Below are positions 8,535 through 17,695 of a stretch of 64,000 nt of DNA, piece by piece. Position 1 is the stretch's first letter. Each line of letters opens with the position of its first letter. This DNA comes from Paraburkholderia sp. SOS3 (lineage in GTDB: Bacteria; Pseudomonadota; Gammaproteobacteria; Burkholderiales; Burkholderiaceae): positions 930,001 through 994,000 of the forward strand of contig NZ_CP018812.1 in assembly GCF_001922345.1 (NCBI RefSeq), written 5' to 3'. The notes beneath the pieces were generated by a model. The model saw nothing but the letters and a program-made list of their open reading frames with translations. It had not been told where the DNA came from and did not search any database. Made by a program: the position numbers and the translations under genes.

Positions 8535-9344
8535 TCATCTCGCCGACCTTGCAGCGACATCGCGCGTGCCGCGTCCGAGCCAATGCTGCAGCACGACCAC
8601 CGCAGCCATCGTGCCCAGAATCGCAAGTGACGCGGGAATGCGCTCGAGCGCAAGGCCGCCTTCCGCGAGCGGCTTCGTCAGCGTATCGCCTAGTGTTGCG
8701 CCGAGCGGCCGCGTCAATACATAAGCGGCCCAGAACAATACGCTGACGGGAATTCGCGTGCCGATGCGCCATGCAGTTGCCACGAACACGAGCAGCCCCG
8801 CAAACACGAGCGAACCGCGCTCGAAGCCAAGACCAAGGCTCGTTGCGGTGAAATCGCCGAGCGCGGTGCCGAGCGTGTTCGACACGAGAATCGTGAGCCA
8901 GTAGAACACCTCGTCGCGAGGCCGCACGATATGCTGGTATTCGATGCGGCCCGCCACGGCACGCCAGCTCGCGAGAACGACCAGCACGGCGGCGAACAGG
9001 GAGGCGGACGATACGATGTAGCCGAGCCCCGCAGTGCGGTCGAGAAAGTCGGACAGCGTCGTGCCGACGGTGGTGGTCGCCACGACGACGGCCCAGTAGA
9101 CGGCCGGGTGATAGCGGTCACTGCGCACCTGAAGCGTCAGCGTAATGACAAAGAACGCGAGGAAGATAAGCGTCGCGACCGCATAGCCGAGGTTCAGCGT
9201 CATCGATAACGCATCGCCGCCTGTTTCGCCGACGGTCGTCGCAAGAATCTTCACGATCCAGAATACGGCGGTGGCTTGCGGCACCTTGCTGATCAGATTG
9301 TCTTCATTTGTGCTATTGCGGTATGTCGATGGCGATCGCGTCAC
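8535..9344 (-). CDS. COG4705-type membrane protein with four internal repeats
   Basis: Polytopic inner-membrane protein of 269 aa with about eight hydrophobic segments. GTG start at 9344 with GGAGG 6-10 nt upstream. It is built from four repeats, each with two membrane helices around a polar motif: ATTVGETGGDAL, ATTTVGTTLSDFL, SNTLGTALGDFT and TRPLGATLGDTL (consensus T-x-G-x-x-x-G/S-D), starting near residues 32, 88, 154 and 211. Conserved Asp/Thr/Glu inside membrane helices suggest a channel or cation transporter, but no function is established to my knowledge. It stands alone between a divergent hydrolase gene and the small secreted protein. Confidence 0.75.
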   Translation of the reverse strand: MTRSPSTYRNSTNEDNLISKVPQATAVFWIVKILATTVGETGGDALSMTLNLGYAVATLIFLAFFVITLTLQVRSDRYHPAVYWAVVVATTTVGTTLSDFLDRTAGLGYIVSSASLFAAVLVVLASWRAVAGRIEYQHIVRPRDEVFYWLTILVSNTLGTALGDFTATSLGLGFERGSLVFAGLLVFVATAWRIGTRIPVSVLFWAAYVLTRPLGATLGDTLTKPLAEGGLALERIPASLAILGTMAAVVVLQHWLGRGTRDVAARSAR

Positions 9345-9534
9345 TTTGCCCTCCGGAAAGATGTGCGACGCAGGTGCATCGCTTGCGTTTACGCGGGGAA
9401 TAGACGCGATGTTGCAGGACAGCAGCTTAAGACTCCCTTAGCTGCACTGCATCAGAATCTGCACGGGCGCGTGGGCGGCGCTATGCTACTGCTTTCGCTG
9501 CTCCTCCTCCTTCCTCTGTGACCAAGGACTTGTC

Positions 9535-10242
9535 ATGAAAACGAACCTCGGATCGACGGTCGGCTTTCGCCGGCCTGACGGCAAAGACGTCAACGGCTAT
9601 CTCGCGAAACCCGACAATCCGCAGGGCGCGCCCGCAGTCGTCGTCCTGCAGGAATGGTGGGGCGTCAACGACCAGATTCGCGGCGTGGCCGACCGTCTCG
9701 CGCAATGCGGCTATCTCGCGCTGGTGCCCGATCTGTACCGCGGCAAGTCGACCGTCGAGGAAGAAGAGGCGCACCACCTGATGTCGGGGCTCGACTTCGG
9801 CGATGCCGCATCGCAGGACATTCGCGGCGCCGTTCAGTATCTGAAGCAGCAGTCGCCGCGCGTGGCGGTGATCGGTTATTGCATGGGCGGCGCACTGGCG
9901 TGGCTTTCACTTTGTCAGACGCCGGAGATTTCGGCCGGCGTGATCTGGTACGGTTACCCGCCGATCGAATATATCGACGCGTCGAAAATCAAGGTGCCGG
10001 TGCTCGCGCATTGGGCCACGCAGGATGCGTTCTTCGCGGAAGCAGGCGTCGACGCGCTCGCCGCGAAGCTCAAGGAAGCGAATGTCGACGCGCAATTCCA
10101 TCGCTATCTTGCACACCACGCGTTCTCGAACGAAACGGCCGTCGGTCCGGGCCGCATTGCCGGCACGCAGTTCGACCCGGTGTGGTCGCAACTGTCATGG
10201 GATCGCACGCTGACGTTCCTTGCGCGCAAGCTTTGGGTTTGA
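9535..10242 (+). CDS. Dienelactone hydrolase family protein
   Basis: Cytosolic alpha/beta hydrolase, 235 aa, of the dienelactone hydrolase (carboxymethylenebutenolidase) family. The nucleophile Cys is in GYCMGG (about residue 118), the conserved Glu in VVVLQEWWG (about 40), the catalytic Asp in HWATQDAFF (about 164) and the His in YLAHHAFSN (about 195). Such enzymes open lactone rings in chlorocatechol or related degradation, but no ring-cleavage genes are near, so the substrate is open. It is a single-gene unit closed by a strong terminator at 10288-10320. Confidence 0.88.
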   Translation: MKTNLGSTVGFRRPDGKDVNGYLAKPDNPQGAPAVVVLQEWWGVNDQIRGVADRLAQCGYLALVPDLYRGKSTVEEEEAHHLMSGLDFGDAASQDIRGAVQYLKQQSPRVAVIGYCMGGALAWLSLCQTPEISAGVIWYGYPPIEYIDASKIKVPVLAHWATQDAFFAEAGVDALAAKLKEANVDAQFHRYLAHHAFSNETAVGPGRIAGTQFDPVWSQLSWDRTLTFLARKLWV

Positions 10243-10287
10243 GTACCGCGAGCCGAACGTGCATCGACCGGTTTAGCTGAAAGACCA

Positions 10288-10320
10288 GGGCGCGCGGTGC
10301 TCGCACCGCGCGCCCTTTTT
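10288..10320 (+). terminator. Rho-independent terminator after the dienelactone hydrolase gene
   Basis: A perfect 12-bp G+C stem (GGGCGCGCGGTG / CACCGCGCGCCC) with loop CTCG is followed by five T. It lies 46 nt past the stop codon and separates this gene from the converging sugar dehydrogenase unit. Confidence 0.9.
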
Positions 10321-10329
10321 GCTACCGCT

Positions 10330-10443
10330 TCAGGCTGCGATAAAACGCCACGGGATTCGCGATGTCGGCCGCGAACGCCGCGTGCCTCGCGCCGGCTGCC
10401 GGTACACAGGCAGTGACGCCGCCGCGACTACCGCGCTCGTCAT
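10330..10443 (-). pseudogene. Possible frameshifted remnant of an exported protein (cytochrome c-like leader)
   Basis: Directly after the sugar dehydrogenase an ATG (10443) overlaps its TGA as ATGA, the usual sign of a coupled next gene, but the reading frame gives only 37 codons. It starts MTSAVVAAA. The neighbouring frame continues as VTACVPAAGARHAAFAADIA then NPVAFYRSLKR and stops after about 40 residues. Joining the two with a single frameshift gives an export-signal-like leader ending AFAAD. This looks like the decayed start of a secreted partner, often a c-type cytochrome downstream of PQQ sugar dehydrogenases. No CxxCH heme motif remains, so the cytochrome identity is inference. Confidence 0.35.
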
Positions 10444-11708
10444 TTCGCTCCCATGTACGAGATGCGGTAAATCGCGCCCGCATAGTCGTCCGAAACGAGC
10501 AGCGAGCCGTCCTGCAACTGCTGCACGTCGACCGGGCGGCCCATGTATTCGCCGTTCGGCGTGAGCCATCCTTCGGCGAACACTTCGGCGGCGCCGGCCG
10601 TGCCGTCATCCTTGATCGGGATGAACATGATGCGCGCGCCGATCGGCTTCGTGCGGTTCCACGAGCCATGCTCCGCATCGAAGATGCCGCCCTGGTACTT
10701 CGCGGGGAACATCTTGCCCTTGTAGAACGACATGCCGAGATCGGCCGCATGCGCGGCGAATTCGACCTGCGGGAACACGACGCCCGCGGGCGGCGTGCTG
10801 TCCTTGTACTCCTCGGTGCGGACCTTGCCGCCGCCGTACCACGGGAAACCGAAGTTTTCGCCGGCCTTCGTCGCGTGGTCGAGTTCGCCCGGCGGGGTGT
10901 CGTCGCCCATGCCGTCGACCTGGTTGTCCGTGAACCACAACGTGCCGTCTTTCGGGTTGAAGTCGAGGCCAACCGAGTTGCGCACGCCGTGGGCGTAGAC
11001 CTCGCGGTTCTTGCCGTTCTGGTCCATGCGGATGATGCCTGCCAGGCCATTCTTGTCGAGCTCGCTCAACTTGTCCTTCGGCGGCACGTTCCAGGGCTGG
11101 CCGAGCGCGATGTAGAGCTTCTTGTCGGGGCCGACGCGGCACGCGCGTGCGCCGTGATTGAAGCTCTCGAACTGCGTCGGAATCAGCTTGCCCTGAGGAA
11201 CGACGACGGCTGCGGCGACATCGGGCCCGCCTTCGCCGAAGAACTGCGCGGCCGGAAAGGCGAGCACGCGGTTCTGCTCGACCACATACAGCACGCCGTC
11301 CGGCGAGAAGCACACGCCGTTCGGCACCTTGAACGTCACGGAACTCGCGAACGAGACGACGTCGTCGGCAACGCGATGTTTCGTGCGATCGGTGACCTGC
11401 CAGACGCGTGCCTTGCGTGTGCCGACGAAGACGACGCCCGTCGACGGCTCGACGGCCATGTGTCGCGCATCGGGCACCACCGCATACAACTCGATCTTGA
11501 AGCCGGGGGGCAGCTTGATCTGTTTGAGGTTTTCGCGTAGCTCGTCGGCGCGCTGGCCCGTTTGCGGCACCGTTTCGGGCGGCGTCTTGTCGCCGGTTTG
11601 CTGGAAGTTGGATAGCGCGGTCACGTTATCTCCCGCTGCTTGCGCGGCGGGCAATGTCGCGATGAGCGTCGCGACGGCGAACGGCAGAAGCTTGAGCGTT
11701 GCCTTCAT
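10440..11708 (-). CDS. PQQ-dependent sugar dehydrogenase (soluble aldose / L-sorbosone dehydrogenase family)
   Basis: Exported six-bladed beta-propeller enzyme of 422 aa. The start at 11708 is set by AAGGAG upstream and the signal peptide MKATLKLLPFAVATLIATLP ending AQAAG. Blade motifs include GFKIELYAVVPDARHMAVEP, PNGVCFSPDGVLYV, YAHGVRNSVGLDFNP (the conserved H-G-x-R-N motif near the PQQ/Ca site), LWFTDNQVDGMGDDTPPGEL and a closing GSLLVSDDYAGAIYRISY. It oxidises sugars or sugar-like alcohols in the periplasm with PQQ. The natural electron acceptor is probably a cytochrome; the adjacent downstream gene is broken (10330-10443). Only the general class is certain. Confidence 0.85.
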   Translation of the reverse strand: MKATLKLLPFAVATLIATLPAAQAAGDNVTALSNFQQTGDKTPPETVPQTGQRADELRENLKQIKLPPGFKIELYAVVPDARHMAVEPSTGVVFVGTRKARVWQVTDRTKHRVADDVVSFASSVTFKVPNGVCFSPDGVLYVVEQNRVLAFPAAQFFGEGGPDVAAAVVVPQGKLIPTQFESFNHGARACRVGPDKKLYIALGQPWNVPPKDKLSELDKNGLAGIIRMDQNGKNREVYAHGVRNSVGLDFNPKDGTLWFTDNQVDGMGDDTPPGELDHATKAGENFGFPWYGGGKVRTEEYKDSTPPAGVVFPQVEFAAHAADLGMSFYKGKMFPAKYQGGIFDAEHGSWNRTKPIGARIMFIPIKDDGTAGAAEVFAEGWLTPNGEYMGRPVDVQQLQDGSLLVSDDYAGAIYRISYMGAK

Positions 11709-11968
11709 TGCTGTGTCTCCTTGAGGTTCTGTTTTTGGCGACTGCAACTGCTGACTCGACTTCTCTTACTTCATGCGCAAATCAGTAGCGTTATAGGTGA
11801 TTTCGCGTGGCGCCGCACAGGAAAAATCCCCTGGTGCCCGTACAAAGCTCCAGAATCCTCAGCTCGTAACGCGCGTGTCGCTGCAAGCGACATCGCTTCG
11901 TAGTCTTGACTTGACCTCCGGACTGGCGGGGAGCGCAATGGCATTCCCTGTTTTGAATCTGGCCAGGA

Positions 11969-12799
11969 ATGTCCGCAATGACTCGACCCAGCAAGCAATT
12001 TTCGATCGACCGGCGCAGCGAAGCGTATTGGCGTGTGACCTTCAGCAATCCGCCCATCAACATGCTCGACCCCGACACCATCAAGGAACTGCAGGCGCTG
12101 CTCACGCAGATGGAAACGGACGAAGCGCTGAAAGTGGTCGTGTTCGATAGCGCGGACCCGGACTTCTTTATCGCCCACTACGACGTCTCGCGCGCAAAAG
12201 ACGCATCGCGCGAACCGGGGCCGACCGGTCACGCGCCGTGGCTCGACTTTACGCACCGGATTGGCAGCGTGCCGGTGTTGAGCATCGCGGCAGTGCGCGG
12301 CCGCGCTAGAGGGGTGGGCAGCGAGTTCGCGCTCGCCTGCGACATCTGTTTCGCGAGCCTCGAGAAGGCGGTGTTCGGCCAGCCGGAAGCCGGCGTGGGG
12401 CTGATTCCTGGCGGCGGTGCGCTCGAGCGGCTGCCGCTCGCGGTGGGCCGCAAACGCGCGCTCGAAATCGTGCTTGGGGCCGACGATTTCGATGCCGCGA
12501 CCGCGGAACGTTACGGCTGGATCAATCGCGCGGTGCCCGATGCGCAGTTCGATGCGTTCGTCGAACAGTTCGCACAGCGCATCGCGCGGTTCGAGCGCAA
12601 CGCACTGCGTACATGCAAGGAACTCATCAATCGCACGACACTCGCGTCGGCGGAGCATCAGAACGAATCGTCGCTGGCCTTCAGGGGCGCGTTTGCGTGG
12701 CCCGGCACGCAGCGTATTGCGGCGGCGCTCATGCAGCAGGGCCTCGGCACGCGCAGCGAGCTTGAACTCCATTTTGGCGAGTATCTGACGAAGCTTTGA
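11969..12799 (+). CDS. Enoyl-CoA hydratase/isomerase (crotonase) family protein
   Basis: Crotonase-fold protein, 276 aa. The N-terminal part (WRVTFSNPPINMLDPDTIKEL) and the oxyanion-hole region RGRARGVGSEFALACDICFA are typical. A second acidic residue is kept in GQPEAGVGLIPGGGALERL. The usual SAGADL segment that contacts the CoA is replaced by DFFIAHYDVS, so substrate and even catalytic type are uncertain. ATG codons at 11969 and 11978 are both possible. It stands alone on the plus strand and is not part of a visible beta-oxidation operon. Confidence 0.75.
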   Translation: MSAMTRPSKQFSIDRRSEAYWRVTFSNPPINMLDPDTIKELQALLTQMETDEALKVVVFDSADPDFFIAHYDVSRAKDASREPGPTGHAPWLDFTHRIGSVPVLSIAAVRGRARGVGSEFALACDICFASLEKAVFGQPEAGVGLIPGGGALERLPLAVGRKRALEIVLGADDFDAATAERYGWINRAVPDAQFDAFVEQFAQRIARFERNALRTCKELINRTTLASAEHQNESSLAFRGAFAWPGTQRIAAALMQQGLGTRSELELHFGEYLTKL

Positions 12800-12821
12800 A
12801 ACTGGCCTTTTTTGCAGACGT

Positions 12822-12856
12822 AAAAAAGCCGCGACGGCCAACCGGCCGCGCGGCTT
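12822..12856 (-). terminator. Terminator of the liv operon
   Basis: Read on the minus strand, a stem of AAGCCGCG/CGCGGCTT with an inner CGGCC/GGCCG pairing is followed by a run of T (the A6 at 12822-12827). It lies about 40 nt past the stop of the substrate-binding protein gene and also closes the converging crotonase gene. Confidence 0.8.
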
Positions 12857-12897
12857 CCATTCATGCAGAAAATTCAGCGATGCGGCAGTCCTTCGCC

Positions 12898-14049
12898 TTA
12901 TTGCGCGAAGTCGATATGCTTCACGAACACGATCTTGCCGTTGTCGTTCTTCACGATGTTGTAGCCATGCAGGCCGTCGCCGTTCGCATCGAACGTGTAC
13001 GTGCCTTCCACGCCCTTATAGCCTTTGATCGCGTGCAGTGCCTTGGCGATATCGTCGGGCTTCGTGCTGTTCGCGTTCTTGATCGCGAGCGCGAGCAGCT
13101 TCACCGAATCGTAGGCCCACGCGGAATAGAAGTCCGGCTCGACCTTGTATGCGGCGCGATACTTCTGCGCATACGCTTTCGCTTCGGGGCTCGAATCCGG
13201 CGCGAAATCGGCGATCGAATACGAGCCGTACAGCGCGTCGCCGGCCAGTTGCATCGCGGTCGCGGTCGAGACCGACGGCGAGCCGATCCATGCCGCCTTC
13301 ACGCCGAGTTGACGCAGTTGCTTGCCGAAGATCGCGACGTCGGTCGAGTTCGCGATATACGTCGCGACGATATCGGCGCCGGAGTTTTTCACGGCCAGCA
13401 CGATCGGCGTGAAGTCCTGCGAATTGCTCGTGAAGCCCTGGACGACCACCGGCGTGATGCCCGCTGCCTTCAGCGCGTCGGTCAGATTGTTCTTGCCGCC
13501 GTTGCCGAACGCGTCGGTCGAGTGCACGATTGCCCATTTCTTCAGCTTCAGCGTGTTCACGCCGTAATCGGCGATCACCTTCGCCGAGTAGCCGTCGTTC
13601 GGCCGCGCGCGGAAAATCCACGGGTTATTCGCGTGCGTGAGGCCGACGTCGGTGCCGCCGACCAGAGTCGGCAGCTTTGCGCGCATCACGGTCGGCGAAA
13701 TTGCCTGAATCTGCGTGCTGCGCACTGTCGCGATCAGCGCCGACAGATTGCCCGCGCTCGTCAGCTTCGAAATCGCGAGCACCGAGCCCGGGTTCGTGCT
13801 CTGGTTATCCTCGTTGCGCACTTCGAGCTGGCGGCCCAGCACGCCGCCTGCTTTGTTGATTTCGTCGATTGCGAGCTTCGCGCCGTTCGCCTGATAGATG
13901 CCGGCTTCGGAGCTTGGGCCCGTGCTCTCGGTCATCATGCCGAACGTGATCGGATCGGCGGCGAATGCGGTTGACGTCGCAAGCGCGAGAGAGGCGGCAG
14001 CAGCCGTGGTGGCCGTGATTGCAGCCAGCCATGACGATGTTCTTTTCAT
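12898..14049 (-). CDS. livK: Branched-chain amino acid-type ABC transporter substrate-binding protein
   Basis: Periplasmic ligand-binding protein (383 aa) of the LivK/HAAT family with a signal peptide ending AFAADP. The mature protein opens PITFGMMTESTGPSSEAGIY and has the two-lobe pattern with IDEINKAGGVLGRQLEV and the lobe-2 segment GADIVATYIANSTDVAIFGKQ. It is the last gene of a minus-strand operon (livH, livM-G fusion, livF, dehydrogenase, livK). The true ligand need not be an amino acid: the operon contains an HxNPP dehydrogenase and neighbours sugar-acid genes, so a hydroxy acid or aromatic acid is possible. Confidence 0.88.
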   Translation of the reverse strand: MKRTSSWLAAITATTAAAASLALATSTAFAADPITFGMMTESTGPSSEAGIYQANGAKLAIDEINKAGGVLGRQLEVRNEDNQSTNPGSVLAISKLTSAGNLSALIATVRSTQIQAISPTVMRAKLPTLVGGTDVGLTHANNPWIFRARPNDGYSAKVIADYGVNTLKLKKWAIVHSTDAFGNGGKNNLTDALKAAGITPVVVQGFTSNSQDFTPIVLAVKNSGADIVATYIANSTDVAIFGKQLRQLGVKAAWIGSPSVSTATAMQLAGDALYGSYSIADFAPDSSPEAKAYAQKYRAAYKVEPDFYSAWAYDSVKLLALAIKNANSTKPDDIAKALHAIKGYKGVEGTYTFDANGDGLHGYNIVKNDNGKIVFVKHIDFAQ

Positions 14050-14132
14050 TTGGATGTCTCCGTACGTTCCGGGCCGAATGGCCCGGTGTGATGGTCAAGC
14101 GTTCAACTTCACAACTTCCCCAACTTCAGACT

Positions 14133-15065
14133 TCATTCGTTGGGCGCGCCGCGCTTGTGCACGACGAGGTTCATCAAACGCCCGTCTCGCCACGCCGAAC
14201 GCGCGGGGCGCTTGTCGGCCGGCAGTTCGGCGAGGCGTTCCTGCTCGAGCTTGCCGATCAGCGCGTCGTTCCATTTACGCGGTGTCGCTTGCGTTGCGAT
14301 GTCGAAGTACAGCGGGCCGTAGCGGCCGCAGTAATCGCGAATGCCGCCCGGCGCGTTCAGATCGATCGTTTCCATCGGGCCCATGAACGACCAGCGCAGG
14401 CCAAGCCCATCCTTGACAGCTTTGTCGATATCGCCGCCTGTCACGTAGCCGTCTTCCACTAGCCGGAATGCTTCGGCGAGCAGCGCGCCTTGCAGGCGGT
14501 TCACGATAAAGCCCTGAATTTCACGGTTCACGACGATCGGCACCTGACCCACGCGCGCATAGAGCGTGCGGGCACGTTCGATCACTGCCGGATCGGTCCA
14601 TGGCGCCGGCACGAGTTCGACGAGCGGCACGACCGAAGGCGGATTGATCGGGTGGCCGACGAAGCAGCGCGCGCGGCACGCGAGTTCTTCGGTAAACGCG
14701 GATGCCGGAATACCCGACGTCGAGCTCGCGATCAGCGTGTTCGGGCCGACGAGCCGGTCGAGCTTCGCGTACACCTCCTTTTTTGCATCAACCGTTTCGC
14801 GCACGTTTTCCTGCACGAAATCGGCGCCGCGCAGCGCGTCTTCGAGCGAAGCCGTCGCGCTCACGCGCGCGATCACGACGTCCGGTTCTTCGCTGATCAG
14901 ACCGACCGCGCGCTGTTTGACGAGCCCGGCTTTCACCGTGTCGCGCGCGGTTTCGACGGCTTTCGCATCGATGTCGAACAGCGTGACCGTGTGACCGGCG
15001 CGCGCGAACACCGACGCCCATGCACAACCGATCAACCCGGCGCCGATGACTGCGATTTTTTCCAT
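14133..15065 (-). CDS. 3-hydroxyacyl-CoA dehydrogenase / L-gulonate 3-dehydrogenase-like oxidoreductase
   Basis: NAD-dependent beta-hydroxyacid dehydrogenase, 310 aa. The Rossmann motif GAGLIG is at residues 8-13, with acidic residues after strand 2 (LFDID) consistent with NAD preference. The catalytic His lies in GHPINPPSVVPLVE, then the C-terminal domain has NREIQGFIVNRLQGALLAEA. Length and absence of a hydratase domain match the lambda-crystallin/L-gulonate 3-dehydrogenase branch better than fatty-acid FadB. Its position between livF and livK suggests it oxidises the imported ligand or a derivative, which is inference. Confidence 0.82.
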   Translation of the reverse strand: MEKIAVIGAGLIGCAWASVFARAGHTVTLFDIDAKAVETARDTVKAGLVKQRAVGLISEEPDVVIARVSATASLEDALRGADFVQENVRETVDAKKEVYAKLDRLVGPNTLIASSTSGIPASAFTEELACRARCFVGHPINPPSVVPLVELVPAPWTDPAVIERARTLYARVGQVPIVVNREIQGFIVNRLQGALLAEAFRLVEDGYVTGGDIDKAVKDGLGLRWSFMGPMETIDLNAPGGIRDYCGRYGPLYFDIATQATPRKWNDALIGKLEQERLAELPADKRPARSAWRDGRLMNLVVHKRGAPNE

Positions 15066-15171
15066 CTTCGACTCTCCTGTGTGTTCCGCAAACGGAACGA
15101 AAAACCATGAATGCGAAGCGTCGCCGCGGCCGGAAGGACCGTGACCGCGGCGGCTCGGCTTGAGCAGGGGG

Positions 15172-15915
15172 TCAGCCGGCCGCCGGCGCAGGCGCTTTGC
15201 CGCCGCCGAGATAGGCCGCGCGTACTTCTTCGTTATTGAGCAATGCGCTCGGCGTGCCCTCGACGATCACGCGGCCCGTCGACAGCACATAGCCGCGATC
15301 GGCTACCGACAGCGCCATATTCGCGTTCTGCTCGACGAGCAGCACCGTGGTGCCGCGCTCGCGAATCGTGCGGATCGTCGCGAACAGTTGCTGAACGATG
15401 ATCGGCGCGAGGCCGAGCGACGGTTCGTCGAGCAGAATCAGCTTCGGCTTCGACATCAGGCCGCGCGCGACCGCGAGCATCTGCTGCTGGCCGCCCGAGA
15501 GGCTCCAGCCGAGCGCGCTCGACAGGCGCTTGAGGTCCGGGAAGATCGCGTACATCTCTTCGACTTCCGCTTCGAGCGCGCGCTTTGCGACATGGCCGCG
15601 CGGCGAGGAGCCGATCATGATGTTTTCCTTGACCGTGAGCCCCGGAAAAATGCGGCGCCCTTCGGGCACGTGCGCGATGCCCATCTTCACGATCTTTTCC
15701 GGCGATGCGCGCTCGATCGATTCGCCGTTGAAGCGGATCTGCCCGCGCGTGGCCGGCACGAGGCCCGAGATATTGCGCAGCGTCGTCGTTTTGCCCGCGC
15801 CGTTGGCGCCGAGCAGCGTAACGATCTCGCCTTGTTCGACGTGCAGCGACACGTCGTTCAAAGCCTGCACGTGGCCGTAGTGGCTTTCGATATTCGACAG
15901 TTCAAGCAGCGGCAT
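15172..15915 (-). CDS. livF: Branched-chain amino acid-type ABC transporter ATP-binding protein LivF
   Basis: Cytoplasmic ABC ATPase, 247 aa. The start at 15915 is favoured over 15942 by GGGGAG about 7 nt upstream and by alignment to LivF (MPLLELSNIESHYGHVQAL). Walker A is GANGAGKTT, the signature is LSGGQQQML, and Walker B is LILLDEPSLGLAP. The start overlaps the end of the upstream livM-G fusion by 14 nt. It works with LivH and LivM-G at the inner membrane. Confidence 0.9.
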   Translation of the reverse strand: MPLLELSNIESHYGHVQALNDVSLHVEQGEIVTLLGANGAGKTTTLRNISGLVPATRGQIRFNGESIERASPEKIVKMGIAHVPEGRRIFPGLTVKENIMIGSSPRGHVAKRALEAEVEEMYAIFPDLKRLSSALGWSLSGGQQQMLAVARGLMSKPKLILLDEPSLGLAPIIVQQLFATIRTIRERGTTVLLVEQNANMALSVADRGYVLSTGRVIVEGTPSALLNNEEVRAAYLGGGKAPAPAAG

Positions 15916-17695
15916 GCGCGTTCTCCCCGAGATAGGCGGCAACCACGTCCGGATGGCGCATCACGTAGCCGGGTTCGCCTTCGGCGATCTTCTTGCCGAA
16001 GTTCAGCACCGTGATCGTGTCGGACACCTGCTCGATCAGGCTGATGTCGTGTTCGATCAGGAAAATCGTCATGCCGTGGCCTTTCAGGCGCTTCAACAGT
16101 TCGCCGAGGTTCTTCTTTTCGGTCAGGTTCAAACCGGCCGCCGGTTCGTCGAGCAGCAGGAAGCTCGGATGGCCAGCCAGCGCGCGCGCGATTTCGACGA
16201 GACGCTGATGCCCGTACGGCAGGTTCTTCACGGTCATATGCATCTGTTGCGCCATGCCGACGAATTTGAGCGCGGACATCGCACGCTCGGTCAGCGCGGC
16301 GCGGCTCGTGCCGATCGGGTTGTTCGCGCGTTGCGCGCCGACCATCACGTTCTCGATGACCGACATCGACGCGAACAGGCGAATGTTCTGGAAGGTGCGG
16401 CCGATGCCGAAGCCCGCGCGCTGGTGCGGCGACATCGCGGTGATATCGGTGCCGTCGAACAGAATGCGGCCGCTCGTGGCCTTGTAGATGCCGTTCAGCA
16501 CATTGAGCGTGGTGGTCTTGCCGGAGCCGTTCGGGCCGATCAGCGTATGGACGGTGCCGCGCGCGACTTCGATCGAGATGCCGTCCACCGCCTTCACGCC
16601 GCCGAAATGCTTCGCGACGTTTTCGAGCTGCAGAATCGGCGCGGGGTTCGAGATCGGCACATCGAGTTCGAGCGGTCGGATGCTGTCGAGGTTCACCGCC
16701 GGCGCCTTCCTGAAGCGGTCGAAGCGGCCGCGCACGATGCCCCAGATGCCGGCCGGCAGGAACACCATGATCAGGATCACCGCGAGACCGTAGACCGCGA
16801 GGTAAATGTCCTTCAGGAACCGCAGCCATTCGGGCAGCACGATCAGCAGGCCCGTGCCGAACACGCCGCCGAATGCGGAATCGGCGCCGCCCAACAGCGT
16901 CATCGTCAGGAATTCGATCGAGCGCGCGAAGTTGAAGTTGTCGGGGCTGATGTACGCGAAGCCCGATGCATAGAATGCGCCGCCGACGCCTGCGAGCGCC
17001 GCGCTCATCGTGAATGCGGTGACTTTCACGCGCAGGGTGTCGACGCCGGTCACTTCCGCTGCGAGTTCGTTTTCGCGCACGGCGCGCATCGCGCGGCCGA
17101 TGCGCGTATGCGGTAGCCACCAGACGAGCGCGACAGCCGCGTACAGAAACACGAGGCACAGCACGACGTAGAAGCGGTCGTCGGCGAACAGGAAGCCGAA
17201 GATCGACGGCCGCTGGATGCCCGCGACGCCGTCCGGCCCTTGCGTGACGCTGGCCCAATTCACCATCACGAGATCGAAGATCTGCTGGAAGCTGATCGTG
17301 ATCATGGCGAGGTAGTGGCCGCCGAGGCGCAGCGTGGTGAGGCCAAGCACGAAGCCTGCAATCGTCGCGAGGCCGATACCGAGCAGCAGCGTGATCCAGA
17401 AGTTCAGGCCGAGCACGACGGTGCCGAGGCCGACCGCATAGGCGCCGAGGCCGAAGAACGTCGCCTGCGCGAGATTGATCTGCCCGGTATAGCCGAGCAC
17501 GACGGTCATGCCGAGCACGGCGATCGCATAGGTCGCCGCCTGCATGAAGATGTTCAGCACATACGGCGTGAGCGGAAACACAAACGGCACGAGGGCGACT
17601 GCGATCGCGGCGACGACCGCCACGACGCCGCTGAAGGAAATACGTGCGGCGCGCGTGCCGGGCGCCGGTCCGGTGGAGGCGGGTGCCTGGCTCAT
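15902..17695 (-). CDS. livM: Fused LivM permease-LivG ATPase
   Basis: A single 597-aa chain combines the LivM membrane subunit and the LivG ATPase. Residues about 25-330 hold the hydrophobic permease with VLGYTGQINLAQATFFGLGAYA and the domain FGGVFGTGLLIVLPEWLRF. After a linker, residues about 352-590 form an ABC domain: Walker A GPNGSGKTT, signature-like PYGHQRLVEIARAL, Walker B LLLDEPAAGLN, H-loop LIEHDI. The fusion is open throughout, with no stop or RBS at the junction, so it is not two overlapping genes. Such fusions occur in Burkholderiaceae liv operons. It overlaps livH by ATGA. Confidence 0.9.
   Translation of the reverse strand: MSQAPASTGPAPGTRAARISFSGVVAVVAAIAVALVPFVFPLTPYVLNIFMQAATYAIAVLGMTVVLGYTGQINLAQATFFGLGAYAVGLGTVVLGLNFWITLLLGIGLATIAGFVLGLTTLRLGGHYLAMITISFQQIFDLVMVNWASVTQGPDGVAGIQRPSIFGFLFADDRFYVVLCLVFLYAAVALVWWLPHTRIGRAMRAVRENELAAEVTGVDTLRVKVTAFTMSAALAGVGGAFYASGFAYISPDNFNFARSIEFLTMTLLGGADSAFGGVFGTGLLIVLPEWLRFLKDIYLAVYGLAVILIMVFLPAGIWGIVRGRFDRFRKAPAVNLDSIRPLELDVPISNPAPILQLENVAKHFGGVKAVDGISIEVARGTVHTLIGPNGSGKTTTLNVLNGIYKATSGRILFDGTDITAMSPHQRAGFGIGRTFQNIRLFASMSVIENVMVGAQRANNPIGTSRAALTERAMSALKFVGMAQQMHMTVKNLPYGHQRLVEIARALAGHPSFLLLDEPAAGLNLTEKKNLGELLKRLKGHGMTIFLIEHDISLIEQVSDTITVLNFGKKIAEGEPGYVMRHPDVVAAYLGENAHAAA

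Noticed and set aside
15902..17695. LivM and LivG as two separate genes
   Set aside because: The frame is open through the linker with no stop, RBS or start at the junction, so a true fusion is the simpler reading.
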